Under the pieces are notes generated by a model. The model had not been told where the DNA came from, did not search any database, and saw only the letters and a list, made by a program, of their open reading frames with translations. DNA of 64,000 nt from Hordeum vulgare subsp. vulgare (taxonomy: Eukaryota > Streptophyta > Magnoliopsida > Poales > Poaceae): NCBI RefSeq assembly GCF_904849725.1, contig NC_058522.1:432603529-432667528 (forward strand), in the 5' to 3' direction. The translations under genes and the position numbers were made by a program. Positions 47,228-59,153 of this stretch are shown in pieces. The stretch's first letter is position 1. The number at the start of each line of letters is the position of its first letter.

Positions 47228-48996
47228 TATTGGAAATATTCCCTAGAGTCAATAATAAAGTAGTTATTATTATATTTCCTTGTTCATGATAATCATTTAT
47301 TATCCATGCTAGAATTGAATTGAATGGAAACTCAAATACATGTGTGGATACATAAACAACACAATGTCCCTAGTGAGCCTCTAATGGACTAGCTCGTTGA
47401 TCAAAGATGGTCAAGGTTTCCTGGCCATAGACATGAGTTGTTATTTGATAACGGGATCACATCATTAGGAGAAAGATGTGATGGACAAGACCCAAACTAT
47501 GACCATAACATATGATCGTGTTGGTTTATTGCTATTGTTTTCTGCATGTAAAGTATTTGTTCCTATGACCATGAGATCATGCAACTCACTGACACCGGAT
47601 GAGTACCTTGTGTGGATAAAATGTCACAACGTAACTGGGTGACTATAAAGGTGCTCTAGAGGTATCTCTGAGGGTGTGTGTTGAGTTGGCATGGATCAAG
47701 ACTGGGATTTGTCACTTCGTGTGACGGAGAGGTATCCCAGGGCCCACTCGGTAATACAACATCACAACAAGCTTGCAAGCAATGTGACTAAAGAGTTAGT
47801 CACGAGATCTTGTATTACATAACGAGTAAAGAGACTTGCTGGTCACGATACTGAACTAGGTATGGACATACCGAGGATCTAATCTCGGGTAAGTAACATA
47901 CTGTCGGACATAAGGAATTGTATATGGGATTGATAGAATCCTTGACATCAAGATTCAACCGATATAGATCTTCGTAGAATATGTAGGAACCAATATGGGT
48001 ATCCAGGTCTCGCTATTGGTTATTGACCGGAGAGTGTCTCGGTCATGTGTGCATAGTTCTCGAACTCACAAGGTCTACATACTTAAGGTTCGGTGACGAT
48101 GTAAACATAATCGAGTCATTGTGTTGGTGACCGAAGGTTGTTCAGAGTCCTGGATGAGATCCTGGATGTGACGAGGAACTCCGGAATGGTCCGAAGGTGA
48201 AGATTAATATATAGGATGAAGGTCAACGGAGTCCGGAAGTGTTCCGGGGCACACCGAGGAAGTGATGGAATACCGAAAGGAGTTTCGGGAGGCCCCGACA
48301 ATTTGGGGGGGGGGCTCATGGGCCAAGGAGAGGGGAACCACAACCCACTAGAGGGCTGGGCGCCGCCCCACATCTTAGGCCACTTCAATCGAAGGGAGGG
48401 GGCCTCACCCTAGGGCGCTGGCCAGCCCAACTAGGGTGGCAAGGCACCCAAGTGGGAGGGGCCACGCCAACCCTAGCCATCGCCCACCTTGGCCGCCGGC
48501 CCCTAGGGGAAACCATAGGGCACCCTCCCCTCCTCCCTCCCCCCTATATATAGAGATGGAGAGAGAGGGCAGCCACACCACAACTTGCCACGGCGCTCCT
48601 CCTCCTCTCCCTCATAGTTCTTCTCCTCTAAACATCGTGTGATGAAGCCCTGCTGAGCTTTCACCACCATTGCCTCACCACGTCGTCGTGCTGTCAGAGG
48701 ACTTGGGCTGCTACTTCACCACCGCTCGCTGGATGTAGGAGGTGAAGGCGTCATCAAATTGTACGTGTGTTGAACGCGGAGGTGCTGCCTGTTCGGCGCT
48801 TGATCGGGAGTTCGTGGGACGGATCGTGATCGGATTGCAAAGACGTACCACTACATCAACCGCGTTCTTGAACGCTTCCGCTTAGCAATCTACAAGGGCA
48901 TGTAAATTCAATCTCTCCTCTCATAGATGTGCATCTCCTAGATCGACCTTGGTGAGCGTCGGAATTTTTTTGTTTCCCATGCAACATTCCCCAACA
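47228..48996 (+). repeat. 3' LTR of C1
   Basis: About 1.77 kb, from TATTGGAAAT to CCCCAACA. TATA box about 48544-48552. Open frames inside are not conserved with the other LTRs. Confidence 0.92.
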
Positions 48997-49457
48997 CTCC
49001 AACAACCGCGTGATATAAGCGTTGCGCTGGAAAATTTGTGTTTTTTGCGTGTGCATCCGCTCCGGGTGCTCGAGCGGGGCTGCAAAAACCGCATGCGTGG
49101 CATAAGTGGTTCAACGTGCAGGGCGAAATGACATCGCGTGCCGCTTATTTCGTGGGCCAGCTTCCCCGCACTGCACACACGAGCGCCCGCGCTGCACCCT
49201 GTCCGACCGCGCCGCTTTCACCCCGTCCGCGCCCCCGCCGACGAATTCGCTCGATGGACGGCCGCGCCGACATCTCCCTCACCCCTCCCTACACTCGTGA
49301 ACCTGCCACAGCCATTGCCGCCGCCGCTGCCAGCGCAAACCCTAGCATGGGGAGCTTTGGCTTTGCCTCCGCCGGTTCTTGCCGGTGAAGAAGTCTTGGT
49401 CCAAAAAAGAGCCATTACCATGGGAGGCATGGGAGCCATGACCATGGGCGGCATGGG
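48997..49457 (+). other. GC-rich orphan segment, possibly 5' part of a gene or DNA transposon
   Basis: It lies between the C1 LTR end and a Fatima-like LTR and matches neither. It is GC-rich and CpG-rich, with an ATG at 49254 (MDGRADISLTPPY) and a downstream phrase encoding MGGMGAMTMGGMG just before the LTR. No single frame spans all of it: frames starting near 49038 and 49138 both stay open for over 100 codons. It could be a promoter plus first exon cut by the Tat-type insertion. I do not recognise the gene. Confidence 0.35.
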
Positions 49458-49927
49458 TGAGGGAGTTCTGGATTAAGGGGTCCTCGAGTGGACGGGTTAT
49501 CCCTTATGGGCCGACCATATGGGATTCATCACTGAAGAGCGGATTGTTTGACGACTTTGTAATCAAGATGGAAATCTCTGAAGACTAAGCGTGCACTCCA
49601 AGACAAGAGGGCCAGTTCGGCCCATCTATCCCCGACTAAGGTCGGTAACATGTAATCCTAGGAACCCTGGTGTATATATAAATTAGAGGTTCTTATGCTT
49701 AGAGGCGGGTTATCTCATCTAGGGTTTAGGCTCATACGATCTCGAGGTAGATCAACTCTGTAACCATCGTTCCCAATCAATATAATCAAGTAGTATGTAG
49801 GGTTTTACCTTCTCAAGAGGGCCCGAACCTGGGTAAAAATTGTCTCCCCTTCTCTCCTGCAACCCATCAATCCCAGGTCTACTGTTCGAGACCCCCTATC
49901 CGAGATATGCTGGTTTTGACACCGACA
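49458..49927 (+). repeat. 5' LTR of T2
   Basis: 470 bp, TGAGGGAGTTCTGG to TTTTGACACCGACA. TATA box TATATATA around 49673-49680. Shares the CCCGAACCTGGGTAAA phrase with the T1 LTR. Confidence 0.85.
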
Positions 49928-49974
49928 TTGGTGCTTTCATAGAGAGTTCCGTTGTTGGATCATTGAAAGGATCG

Positions 49975-51302
49975 ATGGCTCGCTTGATCATCAGCGATCG
50001 GATCTGCAACGGGGGCATCTTTGCCCCCGGATAGGTCCTCACGCTCGGTAGCATCACGCTGAACGTGGACTCAACTGGCCTTCCCGGCCAGATTAGAGGT
50101 TTCGTCCCCAGTCAGCAAATAAGGTTTGGAGACTTTGAATTCTCCGTCGAATCACGGGACAATCTATCTCACATCGAAGTCACGACCTCGGCCGGTGAAA
50201 TTTAAAAACACCAAGCCTTGACTCCGGGTCCCTCGTCTGGCCACTGACTGGGTCCCCTCCTCGTCTAAGAGTTAGCCCTGAGCCTGGCCCCGACCATTGT
50301 GTTCGGCCAACATGAAACCACCATTGCCGAACTTGCATCCCTTGTGGAAATCACGGAGGTCAACTCCAAAAATCTTAAAAACATCGATCAGGACAACATC
50401 TCGATATTAAACGAGATGCTCGACCAGATCCAGTCACTTAAAATCTCACTTAACCGAAGCCCGACCTGTGCGAAGATTGGCTCCGAGGTGGATTATTAGT
50501 ACTTTCATGGCACACCCACCACCCACTTGATCGCCACCGTCAAAGACTTAGCCGACACATTGGACTATGCCTCCGAAGAGATCGAGGAAATAGACGATGA
50601 GGCCTACTACCCCACCCCCGTAAACACTGGGCGGTGGACCGCAATGTCCACCTATGACGATTACATGGTAGACACGCCCCATGACACGGGCGATGTCACA
50701 CCCAAGCAAAACGGCGATAAGCCCGTGGAGGAGCCCTCAAAGCACCGAAAGCCGTGTAAGCGTGCCAAGGCAAATAAGGGAATGGGCTTCACACAAGCTA
50801 TAGGGGAAAACATGACCCCAGAAGACCACGACAACCCCGAAGCTCCCGAGCAACAAACAGAGGAACCGACCAATGCCGAGCTCGACGACCTCAACAATTT
50901 GGACGACGACGACTACCTTCCCCCCGTTGACGATGAAGACGGCCTTGAAGCCGAACAATTTGTAATCCCCAAAGAACCCAAAGGTCAGGAGAAATTCCGA
51001 CAACAGCTTATAGCTACCGCTCAGAGCTTAAAAGCAAAGCAACAATAGTTCCAGGACGAACATGACACCATTAACAGCAGGTGGACCAAAATCTTGGCGG
51101 CCGAAGAAGGATACAACATGGAGTGGTCGGACCAAAAGAAAACCTACCCACGCCGACACCTGCTCCCCCAGTTCAATGACGAGGCCCCAGAACACGTGTC
51201 CCGCTCACGCACGAACTATGACCAACCTGATCGCCCGCCCCGAGGGCGCGACAGAGCGGTCGGAGAGAACGAGTATAGACCCAAGCCTCCCCACAGAAAA
51301 GG
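49975..51302 (+). pseudogene. Gag of Tat element T2, broken
   Basis: A single frame beginning at ATG 49975 (MARLIISDRICNGGIFAPG) can be followed to the truncation at about 51302. It is interrupted by stops at 50032, around 50203, 50250 and 50271, at 50497-50499 and at 51046-51048. Recognisable parts are TLGSITLNVDSTG, then an acidic Asp/Glu-rich middle (about 50880-50960) and a charged C-terminal stretch. This matches the N-terminal gag-side region of Tat-lineage elements by general character; I see no zinc knuckle before the truncation. The structural protein would package element RNA. Confidence 0.7.
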
Positions 51303-54158
51303 CAATATTTATAAGTATTCTATCCATGATGTAATCTTATGCATGTATGCTCATTGAGAAATGATGAATTAACAAATATTAAGACAACAATATTTATAAG
51401 TATAAGCAGCAAAACAATTAATTTTTCAAAGTGTACTATCTTCCAAGATTGTTTCACCCTATCCATCTTTATTATATTAGCAAGGCATGGCTCCATATCC
51501 ACCACATAACTAAAAATGTCAAGCACCTTGGTGCCCACGTCAGACAATTGGATCGTACCTTTTCAATATGCATCAACTTTTTATTCTTCACGCAATACAT
51601 GAGCGTGAACCATTGTACATAGCATAAAGGTGGAATAGAATAAGATGGTAGGTTTCAAAGGGGTTGAAAAGTGAATAAGATAGTCTCATATCAACTAGGC
51701 GTACCAATGGGCTATGGAGATGCCCAACGATAGGTATTCACACAAGGAGTAGGCATTGCCATGCAAATGATGCACTAGATCTACAAGTACATGAAAGCTC
51801 AAATGAACCTAAGTGGGTGGTGCATCCAACTTGCTTGCTCATGAAGACCTCATGCATTTGAGGAAGCCCGTCATCATAATATACAATCCAAGTTTATAAC
51901 TTTTTTGATTCCCACTAGCATATGAATGATATAACATGACACTCTCTATATGATCAACATGGTGCCACTTTGAGGCACAAGTGTGGTAAAGGACAGTAGC
52001 AAAGTCCCTTCTCTCTTTTTATCTCATTCGTTTTTATATATGGTGGGATCATTTGGCCTCCCCCATCTTTACTTCTTCATTGGCACAATGATCTAATAAT
52101 GATGATCATCACACTTTTATTTATTTACAACGCATGGCTAACTTGATATGGTGATCTATGAAGAAACATGACTCAAATATGGATGCCTTTGGCAGTGGAC
52201 CAGGATGTGCAATGATCTAGCGTGACATGTATTCATCATATGATAATTGGTGGCTTTGCAAAAAATTCTATTATGAACGGTGGCTTTGCCACAAATACCA
52301 TGTCAGCTCTATATGATCATGAAAAGCAATATGATGATGAACGAACTAGTCATGTGAAGTGAAGATGGAATTTGCATAGCAATATATCTCGGAATGGCTA
52401 TGGGAATGCCATAATAGGTAGGTATGGTGGATGCTTTGAGGAGGATATAATAAGGCTTATGTGCAACAGAGCGTATCATGTCATAGGGTTTGGATGCACC
52501 GGCGAAACTTGCACCAATCCTTGAGGTGAGAATGGGCTATGCGCGGTACTGGAGAGCCTAGTAAATATGAGGAGGTGAGATTGCGTATGTCCATGGTGTC
52601 ACATTAGTCATGAAGAACTCATATACTTATTGGAAAGGTTTATTAGTCTTATCACAAATCAAAGTACAACTCACATGCCCCGAGGGAGAGGGTTGGTAGG
52701 AATTAACCATCGCGCGACTCCGAATCGAAACAACACTAGGTTTTCAACGAGGAATAAAAATGCTCACACATCATCACCATGCCCTTTTAATTTTTCAGAT
52801 GTTCAAGAATTTTTGACATCTCTTAATATCGACACCTTTCTAAATTAATGGTTATGCAGTCACACCATTTCATATCACCACATCAATATCATTAACTACA
52901 ATTTCTATATATGTGCTACATGATGATTTTAATCATCACTCATTGAACACTCATTATTTTTTATCTAATCTTATGACCCATGTAAATTACCATCACTACT
53001 TATTAACTCTAAAACAAATATAAGTGAGGAATGAGATCATATTATTTCTATAAAATCTACATGCCACCGTGCTCAAAAAGATATAAGTGAAGTACTAGAG
53101 CAACTGCTAAGCTCAAAAGATATAAGTGAAGCACATCGAGTATTCTAACAAATTATGATAATGGTGTCTCTCTCTAAAATAGTGTGTCCAGCAAACAATG
53201 ATTGTGCAAAACTGAAAGAATAAGTAAACAAAAGCAAACGATGCTCCAAGCAAAACTCATATCATGTGATGAATAAAAATGTAGCTCCAAGTAACATACC
53301 GATGGATTGAGACAAAAGAGGGGATGCCTTCCCGGGGCATCCCCAAGATTAGACGCTTGAGTATTCCTAGGATATACCTGGGGGTGCCTTTTTCATCCCC
53401 AAGCTTAGGCTCTTCCTACTTCTCTTTCCTTTGTCCATCGAGATAATACCCAAAACTTGAAAACTTGAACCACACAAAACTCAACAAAACTTCGTGAGAT
53501 CCATTAGTATAGGAAACATAATAAACACTTTTAGGTACTGTTATAAATTGATTATTATTTTATTTTAGCATAAGTTACTCTATTCTAAATTCTCCATGGC
53601 TTTTACCCCTCGATATAATACATAGCATAATCAAAAGAAGCAAACTATGCATGCAAAAACAGAATCTATTTAAAACAGAACAATATATAGTAATGTATTT
53701 AATTGCCATACTTCTGTAAAGCCAAAAATTCTGAAAAATTAGGAAGACCTGAGGAATTTGTATATAAGTGCTGTGTAAAACATTCAGCTTAAAGATAAAT
53801 TCCAGTAAAATCGTAGAAATTCTGCACTGGGCGTCAAAGTTTCTGTTTTTTGCACCATATCAATTCTACCCGTCATGCAAATCACTCCAAAGGCTTTACT
53901 TGGAACAAACACTAATTAGACATAAAAACACAATCATTACAAAATAAAAAATTATGCCTTCACACACTAACATAAAATAAAAAGCAAAAATAAGGTTAAC
54001 TATTGGGTTGCCTCCCAACAAGCGCTATTGTTTTACGCCAATAGCTAGGCATATTGCATAGTTTCAAGTGTTGTCATCCTTGAAATCGAGCTCCTTAATA
54101 GTACAACCAGGGATAATAGGAACAATAGGAAACTTTAAAATAGGTTCTTTTATCAGGT
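51303..54158 (-). other. Noncoding internal region of G3
   Basis: Aligns in inverted orientation with about 640-4250 of G1. Holds the hairpin GGGGATGCC/GGCATCCCC (53320-53344) and the TTGGGTTGCCTCCCAACAAG phrase (54004-54023). No supported gene. Confidence 0.7.
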
Positions 54159-54832
54159 TTATAAATTTGGGGTGAACATAATCATTTTAAGGTCTTCGTT
54201 TCTTTTGATCGGAGGTGTACTAACGCTCTTAGGAATGTAAATAAATTTAGGACACTTGCTTCGAGAAGTAACATCATTAGTTTTAAATGGTGTAAAGGCG
54301 GAACTCACCTTGTCAATCACCTCCTCCATTTCATAAATTCTAGCCAGACCTTGTTCTACCCTTTCATTAATAATAGCATCCTTTTCCTTCAAAGTTTTCA
54401 AAGGCATCCCTACTCGTGACCCTAATTGAGTGATATGGTTATGCAACTTTTGTCTAACTCCTCAATGTGTTCCATAGTAATCATTTTCCTTTCAATAGCA
54501 TCAAGCCTTTCCATGACATGTTCCAAGTATAAATTGGTGTCATTAATAATAATGGGTGGTGTTCCCACAAGATTCTCAATGGCATTATAGGGATCCAAAG
54601 TGTGACACATCAAAAAGTACCTACCGGTGATAGTGTCAAGGACAAAGCTATACGATGTGGTTACACCAACATAGAAATTGTAAAGAAAAGTAGTGGTGGA
54701 TAGCTTATTAATTTCCTTGTTTTGAGTATAAAAAATCCTATACCAAGCATATTTCAGACTTTCTCCGCCCCTTTGTTTAAAATTTACAACATCATTATTG
54801 CGGGTAATGCAAACAAAAGAAGAACTAGCCAT
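54159..54832 (-). pseudogene. Gag-like remnant of G3 (Athila type)
   Basis: Starts at ATG 54832, about 140 bp from the primer site. The frame to 54422 contains GGESLKYAWYRIFYTQN, TTTFLYNFYVGVTTSYSFVL and TITGRYFL, a pattern I associate with the retrotransposon gag domain of Athila-like plant elements. A shift near 54440 moves to the frame ending at 54159, which carries a short coiled-coil-like stretch (LKEKDAIINERVEQGLARIY). Capsid and zinc knuckle are incomplete, so it cannot be a working gag. It occupies the place held by the acidic ORF in G2, which may mean the G2 ORF replaced or degenerated from gag. Confidence 0.65.
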
Positions 54833-54969
54833 GACTTCGAACTAACAACAAGCAAAGGTAAATGTTTTTTTTTATTTTTCTATGAGACAAACTAAATATA
54901 CTAGCAAATAAAAATAGGAACAAGTGAATGAAATTTATTGTGGAGTTACTTGATAGTTGGTGATGATAT

Positions 54970-54987
54970 TCCCCGACAACGACACCA
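54970..54987 (-). promoter_or_regulatory. Primer-binding site of G3, decayed tRNA-Asp type
   Basis: Minus strand TGGTGTCGTTGTCGGGGA, three C-to-T differences from the site at 6000-6017. Confidence 0.75.
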
Positions 54988-54998
54988 GAAATCCTTCC

Positions 54999-56581
54999 TG
55001 ATACTTGTGATCTGCGTTGGGTTTTTCCGTGAAGAGGAACGGGTTGTCGCAGCACAATGCGGATAAGTATTTCCCTAAGTCATGAAACCAAGGTTTATCG
55101 AACCAATAGGAACATGAACCACAACCGTCTTCAGTGGCTGCACACAAAAGAACAAACAATTTGCACCCAACACGGGCAAGAGGGTTGTCAATCTCGTTGG
55201 TCTCATTATTTGCAAGCAAATGAGGTGTGTAGAAAATTTTAGATAATTGTAAAATGCAAAATAAAACAAAAGCAAATAAATGGCAGCAAGGTATCGAGGT
55301 TTTAGCAATATGTTGTGAATAGACCCCGGGGCCATAGTTTTCCCTAATGGCATCTCTCATGAAAATAGCCCACGGTGGGTAAACAAATTACCATTGGCAA
55401 TTGATAGAAGAGTGGATAGTTATGTGATTTTCACGACAATGTTCATGTAAATATAGGAATCACGTCCATACACAAATAGGCCGACTCCTTCCTACACCTA
55501 ATACTATTACTTGAATTCAAGAGCGCTTCTATGCTTGCCTCTCTACGTATTAAGTTCATGACAAACGAAGTAACGCTTGGAGTAAGATGACATGACGTAG
55601 ACAAAGTAAACTCAACCAATATGAATAAACCCCATCGTTTTACCCTTAGTAGCAGCAACACAAGGACGCAACTTGTCCCCTGCTATCATTGGGATATAGA
55701 AACTCGCCAGGTCGAACCTACTACAAAGCACCTCTCTCGCCGAAGAAATATCAATCTAGTTGGCCAAACTATTTGAATAGATCGGAGAGAACTACGAAGC
55801 TATCATAATCATGCACATAAGCATCACATTATATATCAGTGGATACTCAAATATTTATCATGAATAATCTGAACATAAATCCACAATTCATCGGATCCCA
55901 ACAAACGCACCGTACAAAAGGGTTACATCATATGGATCAAAGCAAAGATGCAATGGTCATTATATTGAAGATCAAAGAGAGAGAGAGAGAGAGATTTTCA
56001 GATAGGTACTGGATATGGACATGTAGGTCTGTGGTGAACTACCCACATATCATCATGAGGGCAGCAAGGTTGATGAAGAAAACCTCCGTGATTGATCCCC
56101 TCTCTGGCAGAGTGCCAAAACGGAGCTCTAGATGTCCTCCCGTCGGAACATAGACTTGCAACCGCGTAAAAAGTGTTTTGGGACCTCCCTGGATGTTTTT
56201 AGGGTGGATAGAAATTTATAGGCCAGATAACGGAGTCAGGAGAGCCACCACGGGGCCACAAGCCATTAGGAGCCCCCAGGCCGCGCCCTATTGGCTGGCT
56301 TGTGGGGGCCTCATGCAACCTCCTGCTTCCTTCCAATGCTGCATGATCTTGTTTTAGTCCAAAACAATCACAAACATTTTCAGGTCAATTGGACTTCGTT
56401 CGGTACTGAAACCTAAGAAGTGGAAAACATGCAAAAAACAACAACTGGCATTAGGCACTGGGTCAATAGGTTAGTGCTCAAAAATAATATAAATTGGTAG
56501 ATAAGTACATAAAAAGTGTTCTAAAATGATAACATAATAACATGGAACAATAAAAATTATAGATACGTTGGAGACATATCA
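54999..56581 (-). repeat. 5' LTR of G3
   Basis: Minus strand starts TGATATGTCTCC at 56581 and ends CAAGTATCA at 54999. A short GA microsatellite lies at about 55976-55993. Its left part matches the end of the G1 LTR. Confidence 0.85.
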
Positions 56582-56740
56582 CTATATCGCATCTGGTCTC
56601 TATGCTAATCAGATCACCTTGTTCATAGATTCAAACCACGTTGTCTCTTAGAATAAAGCACTTCACCTTGTTCCTTAAAAAGATCACTTTCACCGTGTTC
56701 ACTTAGTTCGTTTGTATGCTGCATTAAAATATACTACTGC
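56582..56740. other. Flank of G3, no feature seen
   Basis: Short unique-looking sequence leading into the gene fragment; probably intron. Confidence 0.4.
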
Positions 56741-57755
56741 ATGGGCTGGTTATCATTGTTAGTTTGGCCAGTACAACCCAACTTTTTCATTGTAGGTGGC
56801 ATATTGGTGAGAAGCACACACAATGGTGTGAATCTCCTTGATGATTCTCTCTTTAACCAAGAAGATGAATCTTTAATAATCGCTGAAATGTTAATTAATA
56901 TGCAAGTTGTTGGTGTATCCAAATGTTACTTATTGATCATTGGTGTTCACAATATTTACCAATAAGCTAGACCGTTGCTTTTATATAGGTCTTGGGATCC
57001 TAGTTTTAATATATCAGCAGTTCTAATTAGTTGATCCTTTGTTGCCTTGTATCTATTGATAGGATATATGAAAATCTGCGTTCACTTGGTCATCCCTTAG
57101 CAACAAAATTTTGTGATCTTTGCTTTGGTTCTTACTATTGTGTTGTGTAACATTTCTTTAACCATGAGGCATGCATTGGATTAATCATTGTGATGGGAAA
57201 TTTTCTAACATGGATGGTACGTCTCGAAATGTCTTCAGGGAGCTCGGTGAAGAAGTTGCTTTAAATTTTCCTCGCAGTGTTGTCTCACTTGCTTCATTCA
57301 ATGGTGCAAATACTTTAATAATACATGATTTTCCTCATTTGTATTTGATCATTGGCAGTTGATGATATGAAATATGTCATGTGGAGGGAATACAAGGTTA
57401 TTTATATGCACACGCATACTTATAGAATGCACGAGAGTTCTGACATCAACAAGCTTAGTAAGATCTTCTGCTAATGAAAATAGGATCGATGATAGTTTGA
57501 AGGTTAGTATTGCTAATTTTCCTTATTCAAGCTACTTATTCGTTAACATATTACTTAGTGATAACTTTACTATTTTAGATTGAAGTGCACCTTCCCAACG
57601 AACAATGTATCATAGGTAATCTGCAGCATTATGGTGTACACTATAATATCGTTGTAGTAGACATCATGCCCTCTCCTCATGTTCATACAACAAATCTCTA
57701 TCATGAAGTACAATTTGAGCACTCTTGTAAGGTGGTGGCTCTAGGATGTCGGCAG
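56741..57755 (+). pseudogene. Fragment of a spliced grass gene, trypsin/DegP-like protease family
   Basis: Exon-like blocks with GT-AG style boundaries can be read: about 56796-56900 (GGILVRSTHNGVNLLDDSLF), 57165-57210, 57240-57360 (SVVSLASFNGANTLIIHDF), 57420-57504 (LTSTSLVRSSANENRIDDSL, donor GT after it) and 57582-57755 after TTTTAG (IEVHLPNEQCIIGNLQHYGV, then YNIVVVDIMPSPHVH and FEHSCKVVALG). The SVVSLASF and LTSTSLVR motifs resemble a large grass family with a trypsin-like (Deg/HtrA-type) fold, many of whose members look inactive. I see no catalytic Ser block. The 3' part is cut off by gypsy LTR sequence, so the apparent last residues and stop at 57771-57773 belong to the LTR. Either a gene relic or a captured fragment. 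Confidence 0.6.
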
Positions 57756-59125
57756 ATGGAATTTTGGACCTGAAAAAGCTACATCAGAGATACCTATTCT
57801 GCACATCTCCAAATGGGCTGAAAATTCACGATATTTTTTATGGAATAAATAAGAAATATTGGAAGAACGAATTACCAAAGGGGGGCTACTAGGTGGCCAC
57901 TACGCACCAGGGCGCGTCAGTCCCCCTGGCGTAGGCTGGTGGGTAGTGGGCCACTCATCCCACTTATGGCGACCATCGTCTAGTATATATTTATTCTTGA
58001 CGTGAAAAAAATCAGGATAGTACTTTTGGGACGAAGCACCGCCGTCTCGTGGTGGAACCTGGGCAAGAGCACTTTTGCCCTCCGACGGAGCGATTCCGCT
58101 GGAGGAACTTCCCTCCCGGAGGGGGAAATCGAGGCAATCGTCATCACCATCAACCCTCTCATCTTGGGGAGGCCAATCTTCATCAACATATTCAACAACA
58201 CCATCTCCTCTCAGAACCCTAGTTCATCTCTTGTGCTCAATCTTGTAACGGAACCTCGGATTGGTACTTGGGGTGACTATTAGTGTTGATTACATCTTGT
58301 AGTTGATGCTTTATGGTTTATTTGGTTGAAGATCATATGTTCAGATCCAATATGCTATTTGATACCTCTTTCATCATGATCATGTTTATCACTTGTGAGT
58401 AGCTAATTTTGTTCTTGAGGCCACGGGAGAAGTCATGTTTCAAGTAATCGTGTGAAGTTGATATTCGTTCGATATTTTGATGATATGAATGTTGTGATTC
58501 CCTTAGTGGTGTTATGTAATGTCGACTACATAACACTTCACCATACTTGGGCCTAAGGGAATGCATTGTGGAGTAGTTATTATATTGTGGGTTGCAAGAG
58601 TGACAGAAACTTAAACCCCAGTTTATGCGCTATTCCGAAGGGGCTGATTTGGATCCTTATGTTTAATGCTATGGTTAGAATTTATTCTTAATACTTTTCT
58701 TGTAATTGTGGATGCTTCCTTGAGGGTTAATCATGAGTGGGAGGATTTTTCAAGTAAGAACAACACCCAAGCACCGGAACACCCACATATTATCAAAGTA
58801 CCGAAGGTGAATTAACCCGGAATGACGAAAGTGACTAGATGAAATTCCCATGTGCCCTCAAGAACGCTTTGCCTATTATAAGAATCCGTTTTGGCCAGTC
58901 CTTTGCCACAAAAGGATTGGGGTACGTTGCCGCACCTATTATTACTATTGCTACTCATCATGTTACAATTATCTTGCTATCAAACAACTTGTTACCACTG
59001 TTTCAGTGCTTGCACACATTACCTTGCTAAAAACCGCTTGTCATTTCCTTCTGCTCCTCATTGGGTTCGACACTCTTACTTATCGAAAGGACAATGATTG
59101 CTCCCCTATACTTGTAGGTCATCCA
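57756..59125 (+). repeat. Gypsy LTR, 5' truncated (G5)
   Basis: The right end CCTATACTTGTAGGTCATCCA matches the end of the G2-type LTR (reverse complement of 34163-34182), and a primer site follows. The left part (about 57756-58280) is GC-rich leader-like LTR sequence. The start is lost at the junction with the gene fragment; the exact join is uncertain by about 20 bp. Confidence 0.65.
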
Positions 59126-59135
59126 GATCCTTTTC

Positions 59136-59153
59136 TGGCACTGTTGTCGGGAG
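59136..59153 (+). promoter_or_regulatory. Decayed primer-binding site of G5
   Basis: TGGCACTGTTGTCGGGAG; immediately followed by the next LTR (G4). Confidence 0.6.

Larger units (their letters stand above)
20774..48996 (+). mobile_element. Ty1/copia element C1 (Angela/BARE-1-like), interrupted by C2
   Basis: Partial 5' LTR (20774-21353), degenerate primer site, long leader, gag-pol remnant at 22619-25873, continuation at 46445-47177 beyond the nested C2, polypurine tract at 47216-47227 and a full 3' LTR at 47228-48996. By eye I counted about 87 differences over about 578 bp shared by the two LTRs (roughly 15%), so it is the oldest layer of the nest. No target duplication can be checked because the 5' LTR start is gone. 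Confidence 0.9.
49458..51302 (+). mobile_element. Ty3/gypsy, Tat lineage (Fatima-like), 5' LTR and gag only (T2)
   Basis: LTR (49458-49927), primer region starting TTGGTGCTTTCATAGAGAG (49928), broken gag, then an abrupt junction with gypsy G3 near 51302. Everything 3' of gag is missing. Confidence 0.8.
51303..56581 (-). mobile_element. Ty3/gypsy element G3 (Athila-like), 3' truncated
   Basis: Minus strand: 5' LTR (56581-54999), primer site (54987-54970), gag remnant (54832-54159), noncoding region with one strong hairpin (53320-53344), truncated near 51303 before the polypurine tract. Collinear with G1 and G2. No pol, so either internally deleted or from a non-autonomous lineage. Confidence 0.8.

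Noticed and set aside
57980..58283. Short overlapping frames on both strands near the gene fragment
   Set aside because: Lie in a GC-rich part of a gypsy LTR, not in the exon chain of the protease-like fragment.
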